Shown here: one piece after another, positions 1 to 10,120 of the stretch
Layout: every line of letters starts with the position of its first letter
How positions within the stretch are numbered: the first letter of the stretch is position 1
From: Hormiphora californensis
Taxonomy: Eukaryota > Ctenophora > Tentaculata > Cydippida > Pleurobrachiidae
Length of the DNA stretch: 64,000 nt
Assembly (NCBI GenBank): GCA_020137815.1
Contig: CM035354.1
Span: 4,189,342 to 4,253,341 of the forward strand
Reading direction: 5' to 3'
Position numbers and translations under genes: made by a program
Notes under the pieces: model-generated
What the model was told of the DNA's origin: nothing
Seen by the model: the letters and a program-made list of their open reading frames with translations, nothing else
Database searches by the model: none

Positions 1-137
1 AAAAAGAGCCAAAATCATGCATGAACATTTTCTAAACTGCTGAGTGACCTGGTGCTTCAATGTCATTTTCATGGTGCTCATTGGAAAGATAAATTCAAGC
101 CAAAGAAAAATAGCATAATGATGGAAAATTAGGATGC

Positions 138-719
138 TCACATCATGAATGAACGAGAAATGAATGATGGAATGAAAAATGAATTTTCGAATTTTTGACA
201 AAAAATTATGGAAAAAGTTACCAAGGAATTGATCCAGAGTGCTCCCATAATTTTTATTCTCACAACTATCACCGTTTTGACGCACCACCTCGCTAACCAT
301 GACCAACAATCCGTGGCCCACCTTGTATACTTGGTAATTGCAGGATGGGCCACGATAAACCTGCAGTGAAGTTGGTTGTTGATGGCGATTTGATCTGATA
401 GGGAACCTAAGATCTCGAGAGGGAGGCTTTCAAATCCTTCACACCATGCCGAATTTGGAAGTCTATTGTAATCCAAAGTTCCAGATGAATACTCGAAATC
501 TGAAACCTAGATTTGTCAGAAGAGAGGAAGAGATGCCATAAACTTTTATTATTCTGATTTAGTTTTCCCCACGCCAATCTCAGAACACTCACCCGTATTT
601 CCATATTTGTCACGGTAGCTGCCCGCAAGGAGGAAAATAACAATAACAGAAATAAAGATGACAAGTTTAACCGCCGAGAAACCGGTGAAAGCTGATCCAG
701 TAGCTGCCACACCCGTCAT
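138..719 (-). CDS. Hypothetical two-exon single-pass membrane protein
   Basis: I do not recognise the family. Exon 1 runs from an ATG at 719 to 593, followed by a good donor (GTGAGT). Exon 2 runs from 499, after a TTTCAG acceptor, to a stop at 138. The 93 bp intron joins phase 1 to phase 1 and the frame stays open, giving about 162 residues. The N-terminus holds one hydrophobic helix (residues about 18-33, core VIFISVIVIFLLAG) with a basic/acidic patch after it, compatible with a signal anchor. The remainder has several Cys and Trp residues but no motif I can name. A second open frame overlaps exon 2, so the assignment is tentative. Confidence 0.35.
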
Positions 720-872
720 GATAAATTAGTAAAGAAGTATATCAGAGAAAGAGGATCAGCTGAGTGACAACAATGTAGCCCACAATATATTATAGCAGGT
801 GTGCTCTTATAACGTACCAGCTGCTAGTAGCCATGTAAGGGGGCTTTGTTTGTTGCTCTAACTATATAACTT

Positions 873-955
873 ATATAGCCCGGAGTGTTCTTTTGTATAC
901 ATCCTAGCTTATATTATATAAGCTGATGTATACAAAAGAACACTCCGGGCTATAT
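873..955. repeat. Near-perfect 83 bp hairpin (31 bp arms)
   Basis: Positions 873-903 are the exact reverse complement of 925-955. The 21-base centre is itself almost palindromic (AGCTTATATTATATAAGCT). It lies upstream of the small gene ending at 138. It could be a tiny fold-back element or a hairpin RNA; the sequence alone does not decide. Confidence 0.85.
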
Positions 956-1404
956 CTATTGTAGAGAGGCATGAAAGAAAGGGACGTGTACTGTTTGGTG
1001 AGGGAAGCTTTTGATATTCAAAAAAGAACACGCCCACACAAATGATTCCCGATCTATATCGAAGGAATGATATATTCTCCAAACCCACTGCACCATACTG
1101 TGCGAGATAAAAACAGCAGATAAATGTGTGAGCCACATATACCTTGTATAGCAGCTGATATTACACACGAGATATCCCCATGGTCTAACCATGTCCGTAC
1201 TAGACTCGCACTCATCTATGCCAGGGTTACCAGGTAACTCATTAAACACCTGCGGGATGTAATCACTGGTTAGCTTATAATTAGCTAATTAGAACGGTTT
1301 TGCAGAGACCGCGCCGCTTTTGTTACCAAGGATAATCTGGATTTTGTCAAGAAGGGACGGTGTGGGAACAGTGACGTTGAGTTTTCTACTAATGATGATG
1401 ACGA

Positions 1405-1620
1405 TGAGGAGGCTAGGTGCTAGGTGCTAGGTGCTACTGTAACAGCCTCTACCCAAATGTGAGTTGAATTTGGGGGGGGGGGGTAGGACTGTGGAGGCTA
1501 GATGCTACAGCCTCTTTACAAATGTGAGTTGAATGGGGGGAGCCGGGGAGGGGGGGTTGGAGGCTATAAGGTGCGACAGCCTCTACCCAACTATGAGTTG
1601 AGTTAAGTTGGGGGGATAAA
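1405..1620. repeat. Three imperfect tandem copies of a ~75-85 bp unit
   Basis: Each copy reads GGAGGCTA, a short variable tag, then CAGCCTCT, AATGTGAGTTGA and a G-run. The units differ mainly in G-run length and small indels. No coding sequence is supported here. Confidence 0.7.
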
Positions 1621-2253
1621 TGTGAGTTGTTGCGGCATAATCCGAGACATCAGTATTGCTCAACCCTCTCTCACCGCACCCAATAAAAGAAGAAAATAAG
1701 AAGGGTGTCTGGGAATAGTTAAACCGCCAGTCGAACAATATTTCGAATGATGTAATGCAAATACTGCATATTAAATTTCTGGGCAGATAAATTGACTTGC
1801 GATGCAACTGTTTATATCTCACCCTCCAGTCATTATCTTTCCCTCTTTCATTCCCTTCTTTTTTTCTGTCAAGAATTTACGAGAAGGATTGAAGGAAGAT
1901 CTATAATCATATTTCAGAATTCAGGGGGAATATTAAAACAAATCGAAATCTCCCTTATCCACAGCAAACGTGGTTGAGAAAAGTGCAGAGGAAAGAGCCA
2001 TTGAGCCAATGCTAACACCTACATCCCCAAACTACCTCTACCAAAAGAGTGTGTCAGTTTTATCGAAGCTATTGAGTTGTAGCTGGTTGTATACGTATGA
2101 AAACCTGTCTGACGGCGGCGCCCATCCGATCTGAGACCTATAGTGGAGAGCTCCAATCAGAGTCAATAATGAAATCATCAGTAATTTATTTTTTATGAGA
2201 CACAGCTGATCTATAATTATATCCATGACAGTGTTTAACCAAAACGGGGTGAT

Positions 2254-2528
2254 CTATCTGATAGCCAACACCAAAGTCTGAATATAATGCCAAGCAACAC
2301 CATGGAAAAGCTGGGTAGCGCCCGGATCTCGGAAACGTTCCTCGTTTGGAATTATCAAATCCGTGCTGCTTTCTCGGGTATGATTTAAAATTCCAAGAAT
2401 TACTCCTGTGGCCGTATGGATGATTTCAATTCCAAGAACATATAGTATCCAGGTGCACGTTCTATTTTTGGAAAACCATCGCGTGCTAGGAGAATACGTT
2501 GCTCTAACATGATGAATATAACTATGCA
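2254..2528 (-). CDS. Possible terminal exon of an unknown membrane protein
   Basis: A frame open from a plausible acceptor (pyrimidine-rich stretch then AACAG, just above 2528) to a TAG at 2254 gives about 90 residues. It has a hydrophobic stretch (WILYVLGIEIIHTATGVILG) and an N-glycosylation sequon. I cannot find the upstream exon in 2.6-3.4 kb and see no family signature. It could be chance. Confidence 0.2.
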
Positions 2529-2529
2529 C

Positions 2530-3575
2530 TGTTATGTAGTAGGAGCTGGGAGAGGTCAGAACTGAACGTGACCCTGCTGACGCACATTTAACCGGCAGTA
2601 GTTATAACATCTGGCACGGCTGGGCCGGGGGGGGGGGAATGGAATAGAAATATTTCATTCGAATGCATTCCCACTGTATAAACAGCTTAGTAAACTTTTG
2701 AATAAGAATTAACATTTCCCCCTCTCCCCCTCAAGTCGGAGATAGACTCAGCTCTACCTACTATCTGGGGTTACAATGCACATATATTTGTCCATTCGGA
2801 GCTGTTTCGAAACAAAATCTCAAAAATGTGCCCCGGCCCCTTAGGTCCTAGGATGTCTAGACGACATCTTTAGCTGCAATCTGATGACTCGAAAATTTGC
2901 GAAGAATTTGAGTAGCGCTTCCGCAATTGGCCGAAAACTATGCGAATGTTCAAATGTCCAAGTTGTTCAGTCTAGAGCAGGAGTGGTGTGCCCTCAACTG
3001 AGCAGAGAGAGACCGGGGGAGAAGATAAAGAAGATAGTGCATCATGATGGTGATGACTGATGATGCAGAAGAAGAAGATGAGAAAGAGAAGCAGTTATTT
3101 GATACCAACATACATACATGAACTAACTAACTAAGCAATAAGGGAATAAATTGTGAACTAACATAAAAGACTATACTAGTATAGCTTAGCAGCCATGACC
3201 CCCTCAAATATTATGACAATTTGTAACACCATTATGTGTATGGCATTGTTTTTACAAAGAAATTGCTGGTTATTTAGCTTTTAAAAAAGATAAGAATTCA
3301 CAGAGGGTTTAGCCACGTTTTACACCAAATCTGATTATGACATGAACCGAATATGATTTTGGTTACGACATACATCACATGGCACTGTCATGACTCATCT
3401 ACCAACTAGAAGGTATGAGAGAGTCTCGCAGTATGAGACCACGATTATCAAAGTATCCAAACTGGGGGGGGAGACATGTTGCAGTCATAGCTGCAGTAGT
3501 AGCACTGTCATGTAGAACTTATGAGACCACAATAAGACCACGTTTATCAAGTATCCAAAGTGGGGGAGTGGGCTA
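2530..3575. other. Intergenic stretch without supported gene
   Basis: The stretch holds a G-run at about 2628, AT-rich sequence, and a near-duplicate block around 3425-3475 and 3525-3570 (GAGACCACG, TTATCAA, GTATCCAAA, G-run). I see no splice-compatible open frame. Confidence 0.5.
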
Positions 3576-5792
3576 CTATCCAGTTGTACTGATGGATAGA
3601 GTCTGCTGTTCAGTTACCATCTGATCACTACTAACCACACATCCCAGGACTCCACCCCTTATCCTCCCTGCTAACTTCCTCGCCTCCTCTTTCACGTGGC
3701 TACTCCGGGATAGGACCACGGCATTAGCGAGACTGTTCAGGGTGGGGAAGATGAAGATGAGGGAGTTGAAGGTTTCAACATTACAGAACACTTGAAGCTC
3801 CCAGATTGGGGAGTTAGCGCTCGAGCACACTATAGGTTGAATCAGGAAGAACGCTCCAAACACGCCATAGCATAGGAAGTTAACCATTGCTAGTGCCACG
3901 ATAGATTGTGTAGCCTTTCTATACTCGTTGGGCACTAACGGGTTAACTAAACCACACAGAGAGCAGAGAGCCAGGAGGAAGGATAGAGTCACCACAACTA
4001 GGAACAACCCCCACTCGGACTCCGCGAAATATGTTGTGAAGTAGAATTTCTGGTCTAGAATCACCATGGAAATGGCCAGCACCCAACACACTGCGACCAT
4101 GCAGAATACCCGTGTGGAGGAGACCATGGTTCGGTAGAGGAAGGGTCGGAGGAGTGCCAGGAGGCGGAGGGAGACGAGGAGGATAGTACTGAACTCAGCC
4201 GCGTAGACACTGAACAACTCTGTAGTGTGAGGGGAGGGGGTGAACAACTCTGTAGTGTGAGGGGAGGGGGTAAACAACTCTGCTAGTATGAGAAGAGGGG
4301 GTGAACATGAGGGGGTTGGGGATATAGATGGCGGGGTGGGGTATCAGGAATAAACGGATCAGGATCTAGCCCTTCCCTCACCTCATTAAATGAAATTGGT
4401 GCTCAAAGAAAGTAGGTACATATTTGACTAAATTTGACCTGATAAAACAATTTCCAACTGTACCTATATAGAGTGCAGCGTTTTCAAAGTTAGCCAATGC
4501 CTCCGTCATCCTCTCTCTATAGCTGTACAGCTTCACTGAGTAGATTGAGATGCAGCAGACACTTGATATGATGTCCAGGGTGAGAGTGTTGAGAAATGCC
4601 CCCGCCACTGGAAGACGCCACGATCGGGAGTATACCACCAGCTGTGTGGGGTTAGAGGGGTTAGAGGGGAGTATACGACCAGCTGTGTGGGGTGAGAGGG
4701 GTTAGAGGGAGTACACGACCAACTATGTGGGGTTAGAGGGGTTAGAGGGAGTACACAACCAGCTGTGTGGGGTGAGAGGGGTTAGAGGGAGTATACCACC
4801 AGCTGTGTGGGGTGAGAGGGGTTAGAGGGAGTACACGACCAGCTGTGTGGGGTGAGAGGGGTTAGATATAGAGGGGGTATACGACCAGCTGTGTGGGGTG
4901 AGAGGGGTTAGAGGGGGTATACGACCAGCTGTGTGGGGTGAGAGGGGTTAGAGGGAGTACACAACCAGCTGTGTGAGGTTAGAGGGGTTATAGGGAGTAT
5001 ACGACTCTGTCCAATGCTCTGACCACAGAACTGTCTCGAGCGCTCTGCGTACAGACCTTATTTGAGAGAAATGATAATAGGGTCAGGCCAATGCTCTGAC
5101 AGATACGACTAGCTGTCGGAGTATAGTTTGGCGATCAAGCTAAACGCTCTATTTTATGAAATGCGATTGGATATGTCAACTCCCTTCAATAGATGTCAGA
5201 TCAGAGACAGATAGAAGAAGGGGGCGGGGAAGAAATATGAAGGTTTTTTTTTCTGAAGAAGTGGTGGAACAAATGAACGTTCACAGAGACTTTCATTTGA
5301 AATTGCTACCATCTTGAAACGCATGAATAAGTTGAGTTAATTAACAGAAGAGCCATGCATTAGAATTGTCGACTTCGAGTACGTGGCTTCGTTCTATTAA
5401 TAGCTTGAAATTCAACCATACGCTGAGGCTCATAACCTCAGAAACTTTCAGACAAATCTGACAGGATATTAAAGGGGTTGAGAAGTTTTACATCCCTAAA
5501 AGGGGTATAACTTGACAGACTATTATCTGTCAACTAGAAAAACTTTTGAGTAAAAGTTAAGCTAAAGTTTAAGATAAAGATAGGGTGAATCGGAAAATAT
5601 ATTAACAAAAGCTATTAATAGATTGTAGATTGAGTTATCCATTTAATAGCATGACAGCAGCAATATGTTTCTTACCAAGAAAGAGTTGTAGAGCAGGTTC
5701 ACAATAGCAATGGGGATACAGATGGAGGGCACAACTCGTTGAAATATATCCTTCCTGTTCCACTGCGATGCCATGTCATCCAACAGAGCCAT
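3576..5792 (-). CDS. GPCR-A: seven-transmembrane receptor, divergent rhodopsin-like
   Basis: Three exons: 5792-5676 (ATG; TM1, phase 0), 4641-4464 (TM2, phase 1) and 4219-3576 (TM3-TM7 and tail). The total is about 312 residues. Seven hydrophobic helices can be traced. The DRY position after TM3 reads LRLLALLRP, so the acidic residue is absent but the Arg and distal Pro are kept. TM7 ends FPTLNSLANAVVLSRS in place of NPxxY. Ligand unknown. Both internal exons begin at minisatellites that repeat the splice acceptor (4625-5010 and 4211-4300). The closest relative in the window is the head-to-head gene GPCR-B, with the same intron positions, phases and TM7 motif, which implies a local inverted duplication. 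No frameshift is seen. Confidence 0.8.
4211..4300 (-). repeat. 30 bp tandem repeat spanning the exon 3 splice acceptor of GPCR-A
   Basis: Two exact 30 bp copies (4211-4240, 4241-4270) and a degenerate third copy. Read on the minus strand, each contains a pyrimidine tract, CACTACAG and the exon start AGTTGTTCA. Because 30 is a multiple of three, using the upstream acceptor adds ten codons (ELFTPSPHTT) in frame before TM3. Confidence 0.85.
4625..5010 (-). repeat. ~40 bp minisatellite, nine copies, spanning the exon 2 splice acceptor of GPCR-A
   Basis: Nine units of about 40 bp. In transcript orientation each reads a C/T-rich tract, CCCCACACAG, then CTGGT, TATAC or TACAC, and CTCC. The unit includes the acceptor and about the first 16 bases of exon 2. 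The most exon-proximal copy (near 4642) gives the open frame. Because the unit is not a multiple of three, the eight upstream acceptors would shift frame. Confidence 0.85.
5006..5105 (-). repeat. Dispersed repeat, terminal motif GTCAGAGCATTGGCCTGAC (copy 1)
   Basis: The ends carry inverted copies of GTCAGAGCATTGG, around an inner block matching the repeat at 6483-6562. It lies in intron 1 of GPCR-A, in the same orientation relative to the gene as the copy in intron 1 of GPCR-B. Related fragments occur near 11330-11370 and 57700-57725. Probably a short non-autonomous element. Confidence 0.65.
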
Positions 5793-6269
5793 AATAACTT
5801 TGCGAGCGAATCAGCTCCTAAGTTGAATATATGCAGGTCAGAAAACAACTGACTGCGTTTGCAGTGTCTCCCGAACTACACTCCCAGCTTATCAGTAGGA
5901 CATGGGTCATATGATACCCCGCATGCAGGATATATACTGTATATATTCGTGACCTGAATTTGACACCTCCTAGAATTCAGAGGAAAAAAAGAACGTTAGC
6001 AAGCAAATTAAGAAGTTGGTAAAATGATACCTGAGATAGACACCCCAAAAGAAACGACAATTTCACAAACTGATAACAACATCACGCAACATTTTTTCTT
6101 ACTTTTTTTTCTGTCTGTATCTGAGTTGTTCTGTGTCAATTCCAGTGGAACTGCAGAACTGGAATTTAACTTCCACTTCCAGTTTGTCATAGTTGTGTGA
6201 CTCAGCCTGCTTCATCTTATCACACGATCAACTCTATAGTTCTTGTCTCTATAGCAACCAGCTGTTACC

Positions 6270-8695
6270 ATGGTTACCATGATGATGCCAGATCAAGTCA
6301 ATGTCAGCACTGTGGAGGATATCATTGTTTACAAAGTTATTCCATCGTGTTGTATTGTGGTGGCAACCATCGACCTCATACTAAACATCATCCTGGTTAG
6401 TAATTGCAGGGTGAGATTAGTCGTCTACAACCTTTGAGGGGGGTGGGATTTGTGGGATTAGTATAGTGGTCTGGGGGAGGCTGTCAGAGCATTGGCCTGA
6501 CCCATTCTCATTTCTCTCAGCGCGCGAGAACTGTGGTCAGAGCATTGGCCTGACAGGGGGGAGGAGGGGGTATGGGATTTGTGGTCTGGGGGTTCGGGGT
6601 TATTTAGTACTTTTGGGAGGAGGAAGAGGAGGAGGTATGGGATTAGTTAGTAATTTTAGGAGGAAGGGGTGGTTTCGGAAGATGAAGTGGACGGAGGGGT
6701 GGAACAAATTGATAAAACTGGTTTTTTAAAGGAATAATAATAATGAAATAACATGTTAACGTTCAAGTTCAACAACTCACTCTAATCATCCCCCAGATAA
6801 TAGTTCACGTGAGACTAAAGTTCTGGAGATGTCCCGCCACCCTGGCCTATGCCAACATGATCTTATTGGGGTGTATCAGCTCCCTCTCTGCCTTCCTTCT
6901 TTTTACACTGAAACTAGTGGAAGGAAGCAACCCGTACGAGATTAGGTCACAGACCTTTCATAAGATACTTGACGTGCTTTTTGCAGTGGGTGAGTGTGAA
7001 ACAATTTTCCATATTTTCAATTTGACCATTATGAAATCCCCGGATAATTATGTTCCAAAATCCCAGAGGCCAGATAATAAGGTGATTTAACTCAAATTTT
7101 AGCCTCAACCACAAAAAAATTTGTTACAACGGATTTCCACCTCAAATGTACTCCTAAGGGTCCCCTCTATCGATTCCAACCAATGTTCATATTTGTTCAG
7201 GGGTGCTAAGGCCTCATTTCCGGGTGGGCGTGGTACCTGTATTTTCAGCCTGAGGCCAAAACCATAAGTACCCTTAAAATAGGAGTAGAGATAAAATCGA
7301 GGGCACTAGAGTGATCAGCGTCCTCGCATTAGTGGGGGTAGGTGCTGGAATTAAGTCTCTATCTCATCTGGTTAATTAGATAATTGGATAATTAGTTTGG
7401 CGCATAACCGTTTTTTGGCTATATGGCTATAGCCACTTAGGAATGGTTTAAAGACTTTTCATTGGTGCCATTTTGTAGGCAAAGCGAATTTATGGGGGGT
7501 CGACGTCGGACTTTTAAGCTCTATCTTCAACCGTTTAGCCGTTATTTGGGTTTAACAGTGTTCAAAATCGGGGATTTTACCGTATTTTGCTCATTTGGAG
7601 AATCTTAAAAGCCAAATAACGGCTAAACGGTTGAAGATAGAGCTTAAAAGTCCGACGTCGACCCCCCATAAATTCGCTTTGCCTACAAAATGGCACCAAT
7701 GAAAAGTCTCTAAACTATTCCTAAGTGGCTATAGCCATATAGCCAAAAAACGGTTACGCGCCAAACTAATTATCCAATTATCTAATTAACCAGATGAGAT
7801 AGAGACTTAATTCCAGCACCTACCCCCACTAATGCGAGGACGCTGATCACTCTAGTGCCCTCGATTTTATCTCTACTCCTATTTTAAGGGTACTTATGGT
7901 TTTGGCCTCAGGCTGAAAATACAGGTACCACGCCCACCCGGAAATGAGGCCTTAGCACCCCTGAACAAATATGAACATTGGTTGGAATCGATAGAGGGGA
8001 CCCTTAGGAGTACATTTGAGGTGGAAATCCTTTGTAACAAATTTTTTTGTGGTGTTCCTGGCTTATCACCTTACTAAGAACTTAAGAAAGAATTCTAAAA
8101 CTAACTGATTTTCTCATTTTCAGAGATCTACTCCATATCATCTGGTTTAGTTTCAACGTTCCTCCTGGCCATCCTTCGGCTCCAGGCTCTCATGTTCCCC
8201 TTTGCCTTTGTCAACATCGTCCAGCACCGATACATAGTGCCCCTCATTCTAGTAAGCGAACTGGCCGGCTGCACCGTGGCCTTTATCGAGACCCACTTCT
8301 GGGCACTCGATACCCACCAGATCCTCGTCAACATCTGGTTTGCATATCTCGCCATCTCAGTCACTGTCTTTTCTGTCGCAGTGGCTGTTCTCGGACCTCT
8401 CCGGAGGCACCGAGACAAGGTGATCAGGACAGTGGCAGGAAGGTTGTTTGCCCTGGCCTTCTGCTACATAGCCTGTAACGGGTGTTTTGGAGCCCTCAAC
8501 ATAGCCCGGTTCTATCTGTGTGTGGATACTGGAAGCAGGTTTGTGCACCCCACTATGAATAGGATGGTATGTCAGAACGATAACTTTATTACCGTCGTCT
8601 TCATCTTCCCAACTATCAACAGCATGGCAAATGCGATAGTCATTGCACGGAGTCAGCGAGTGAGGAGAGAGCTACGAACATGGGTCAACTGGTGA
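6270..8695 (+). CDS. GPCR-B: seven-transmembrane receptor paralogous to GPCR-A
   Basis: Three exons: 6270-6395 (ATG; TM1, phase 0), 6797-6989 (TM2, phase 1) and 8124-8695 (TM3-TM7 and tail). The total is about 297 residues. The frame is continuous across both junctions (donors GTTAGT and GTGAGT; acceptors CCCCAG and TTTCAG). TM3 ends LRLQALMFP instead of DRY, and TM7 ends FPTINSMANAIVIARS, nearly the same as in GPCR-A. Start codons of the two genes are 478 bp apart in divergent orientation, so they may share a promoter region. Intron 2 holds a ~1 kb fold-back element that GPCR-A lacks. Ligand unknown. Confidence 0.8.
6480..6562 (+). repeat. Dispersed repeat, terminal motif GTCAGAGCATTGGCCTGAC (copy 2)
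   Basis: It begins CTGTCAGAGCATTGGCCTGA and ends with the same motif again (TGGTCAGAGCATTGG, then CCTGACAG). It is shorter than the copy at 5006-5105, by an internal deletion, but has the same order of blocks. Confidence 0.65.
7078..8073. mobile_element. ~1 kb fold-back element in intron 2 of GPCR-B
   Basis: Arms 7109-7549 and 7612-8052 (441 bp each) are near-perfect reverse complements around a 62 bp spacer. Weaker complementarity (TAAGGTGAT / ATCACCTTA) extends to about 7078 and 8073. There is no coding sequence. Blocks near the arm ends (for example CTATCGATTCCAACCAATG) recur in the fold-back at 32.4-34.1 kb, so this is a family. Non-autonomous DNA transposon by structure; I see no clear target duplication. 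Confidence 0.85.
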
Positions 8696-10120
8696 ACAAT
8701 TCTCTATACTAGAAAAACATTGGTGAACTGGTACACAATGATCTAGACATACATGGATCAACTGGTGAACAGTTCTCTAGACACAAATGGGTGAACTGCA
8801 ACTGGTGAACAATGAAACACTACTCGAGAAATGTGCAAGTTCGACCCTGATCTACCGAAGCTGAAACTTTCAGTGAAAGAGCAGAAAGACCACGCTGTCA
8901 TTTTATGAAACAAAATGCGGTGTGAGCCACACAAGCTCGACCCTGATACCAATTGGACACTGATCAACTGCTAATTATGATAGAACAATTGCCATGAAAT
9001 AAAAACTGGAAACCATCATGGACCTCCTGACGTACATAATAGCCCCACACACTTGATTCTGAATATTGGAAGGGCCTGCACAGACTGATCAAATGATAAG
9101 AGACTGATCTGAATAACTGAAATCGAAGTTTCCTATTCGTTATAGTTGTCCATTTAATGCAATATACTAATTCTGGTACGCTGTTTTCAGATTTTATGCC
9201 ATCAAGATGTTATGAAATAGAACCATAAATTGTAATTTATGCGACAAACTGCGTGTTTCCAGGAATTATTCAATAAAGATTGAATCTGAATCTTTTAATC
9301 TCTGAATCTTTCAATCTCTGGATCTAGATTTTACAATTTCAAGGAAAACATTTCTAAAAGCTATGTGGTTGCTTGTATAACATAATTCTCGAGGTCCGAT
9401 ACTCGATAGCTACCGCAGTGGTGGTAGTACTACTTTCGGTACAAAATGTGATTTCGTGAGATGGTCTCTTGCTTAGATGACCAAGGCAATCTACTTTTTA
9501 GTGTGCGTGTGTGAGACTGAGATAGATAGATAGAGAGAGAAAGATAGAGTGAAAGAGAGAGAAAGAGAAAGAGAAAGAGAAAGAGAAAGAGAAAGAGAAA
9601 GAGAAAGAGAAAGAGAAAGAGAAAGAGAAAGAGAAAGAGAAAGAGAAAGGAAAGGAGAAAGAGAAAGAGAAAGAGAAAGAAAGAGAGAGAGAGAGAGAGA
9701 GAAAGATTGAGAAAGAGAGAGAACCTTTGATTGCCCGTGACCCATAATTTCGTGATTTTTGTGTTCCGTTTATGGACTAATGTTCCGAGGTGAAAGCTAT
9801 TATAATAGTGACCGTCTATAGCACGCACTATAAGTTCTATTATAGCTGAGAGTGATTCCCACATACACGTAGCAGGTGATCACTATGATAATAGTATCAG
9901 CCATTAAACCCCCTCATTGCATACAGTGTACTGTAAGTTAAGTAAATATTACCAAAATGTCTTTTTTCACTCCAAGAGCTGTACTATTTATTTTATCAGT
10001 ATGATATTCAATGTCAAAAAATATAATTTGTCTCTCAGATCTCGATTTTGGCGTTCAATATCGCCTTTTGTAACATACTATTTGGCTTACTGAGAATCAT
10101 TCGTATCAATGGTAACTGCA
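8696..10120. other. Intergenic, with a (GAGAAA)n microsatellite at about 9515-9722
   Basis: This separates GPCR-B (plus) from the 3' end of GPCR-C (minus). 8690-8830 has several imperfect copies of AACTGGTGAACAAT. The GA-rich microsatellite produces long Leu/Ser open frames on the minus strand that are not genes. Confidence 0.7.

Noticed and set aside
9430-9864. Long Leu/Ser and Phe/Leu open frames over GA/CT tracts (also 11775-12155, 13916-14496, 42139-42321, 48553-49074, 52825-53133)
   Set aside because: They are read-through of dinucleotide or hexanucleotide repeats, open in several frames at once, with no domain.
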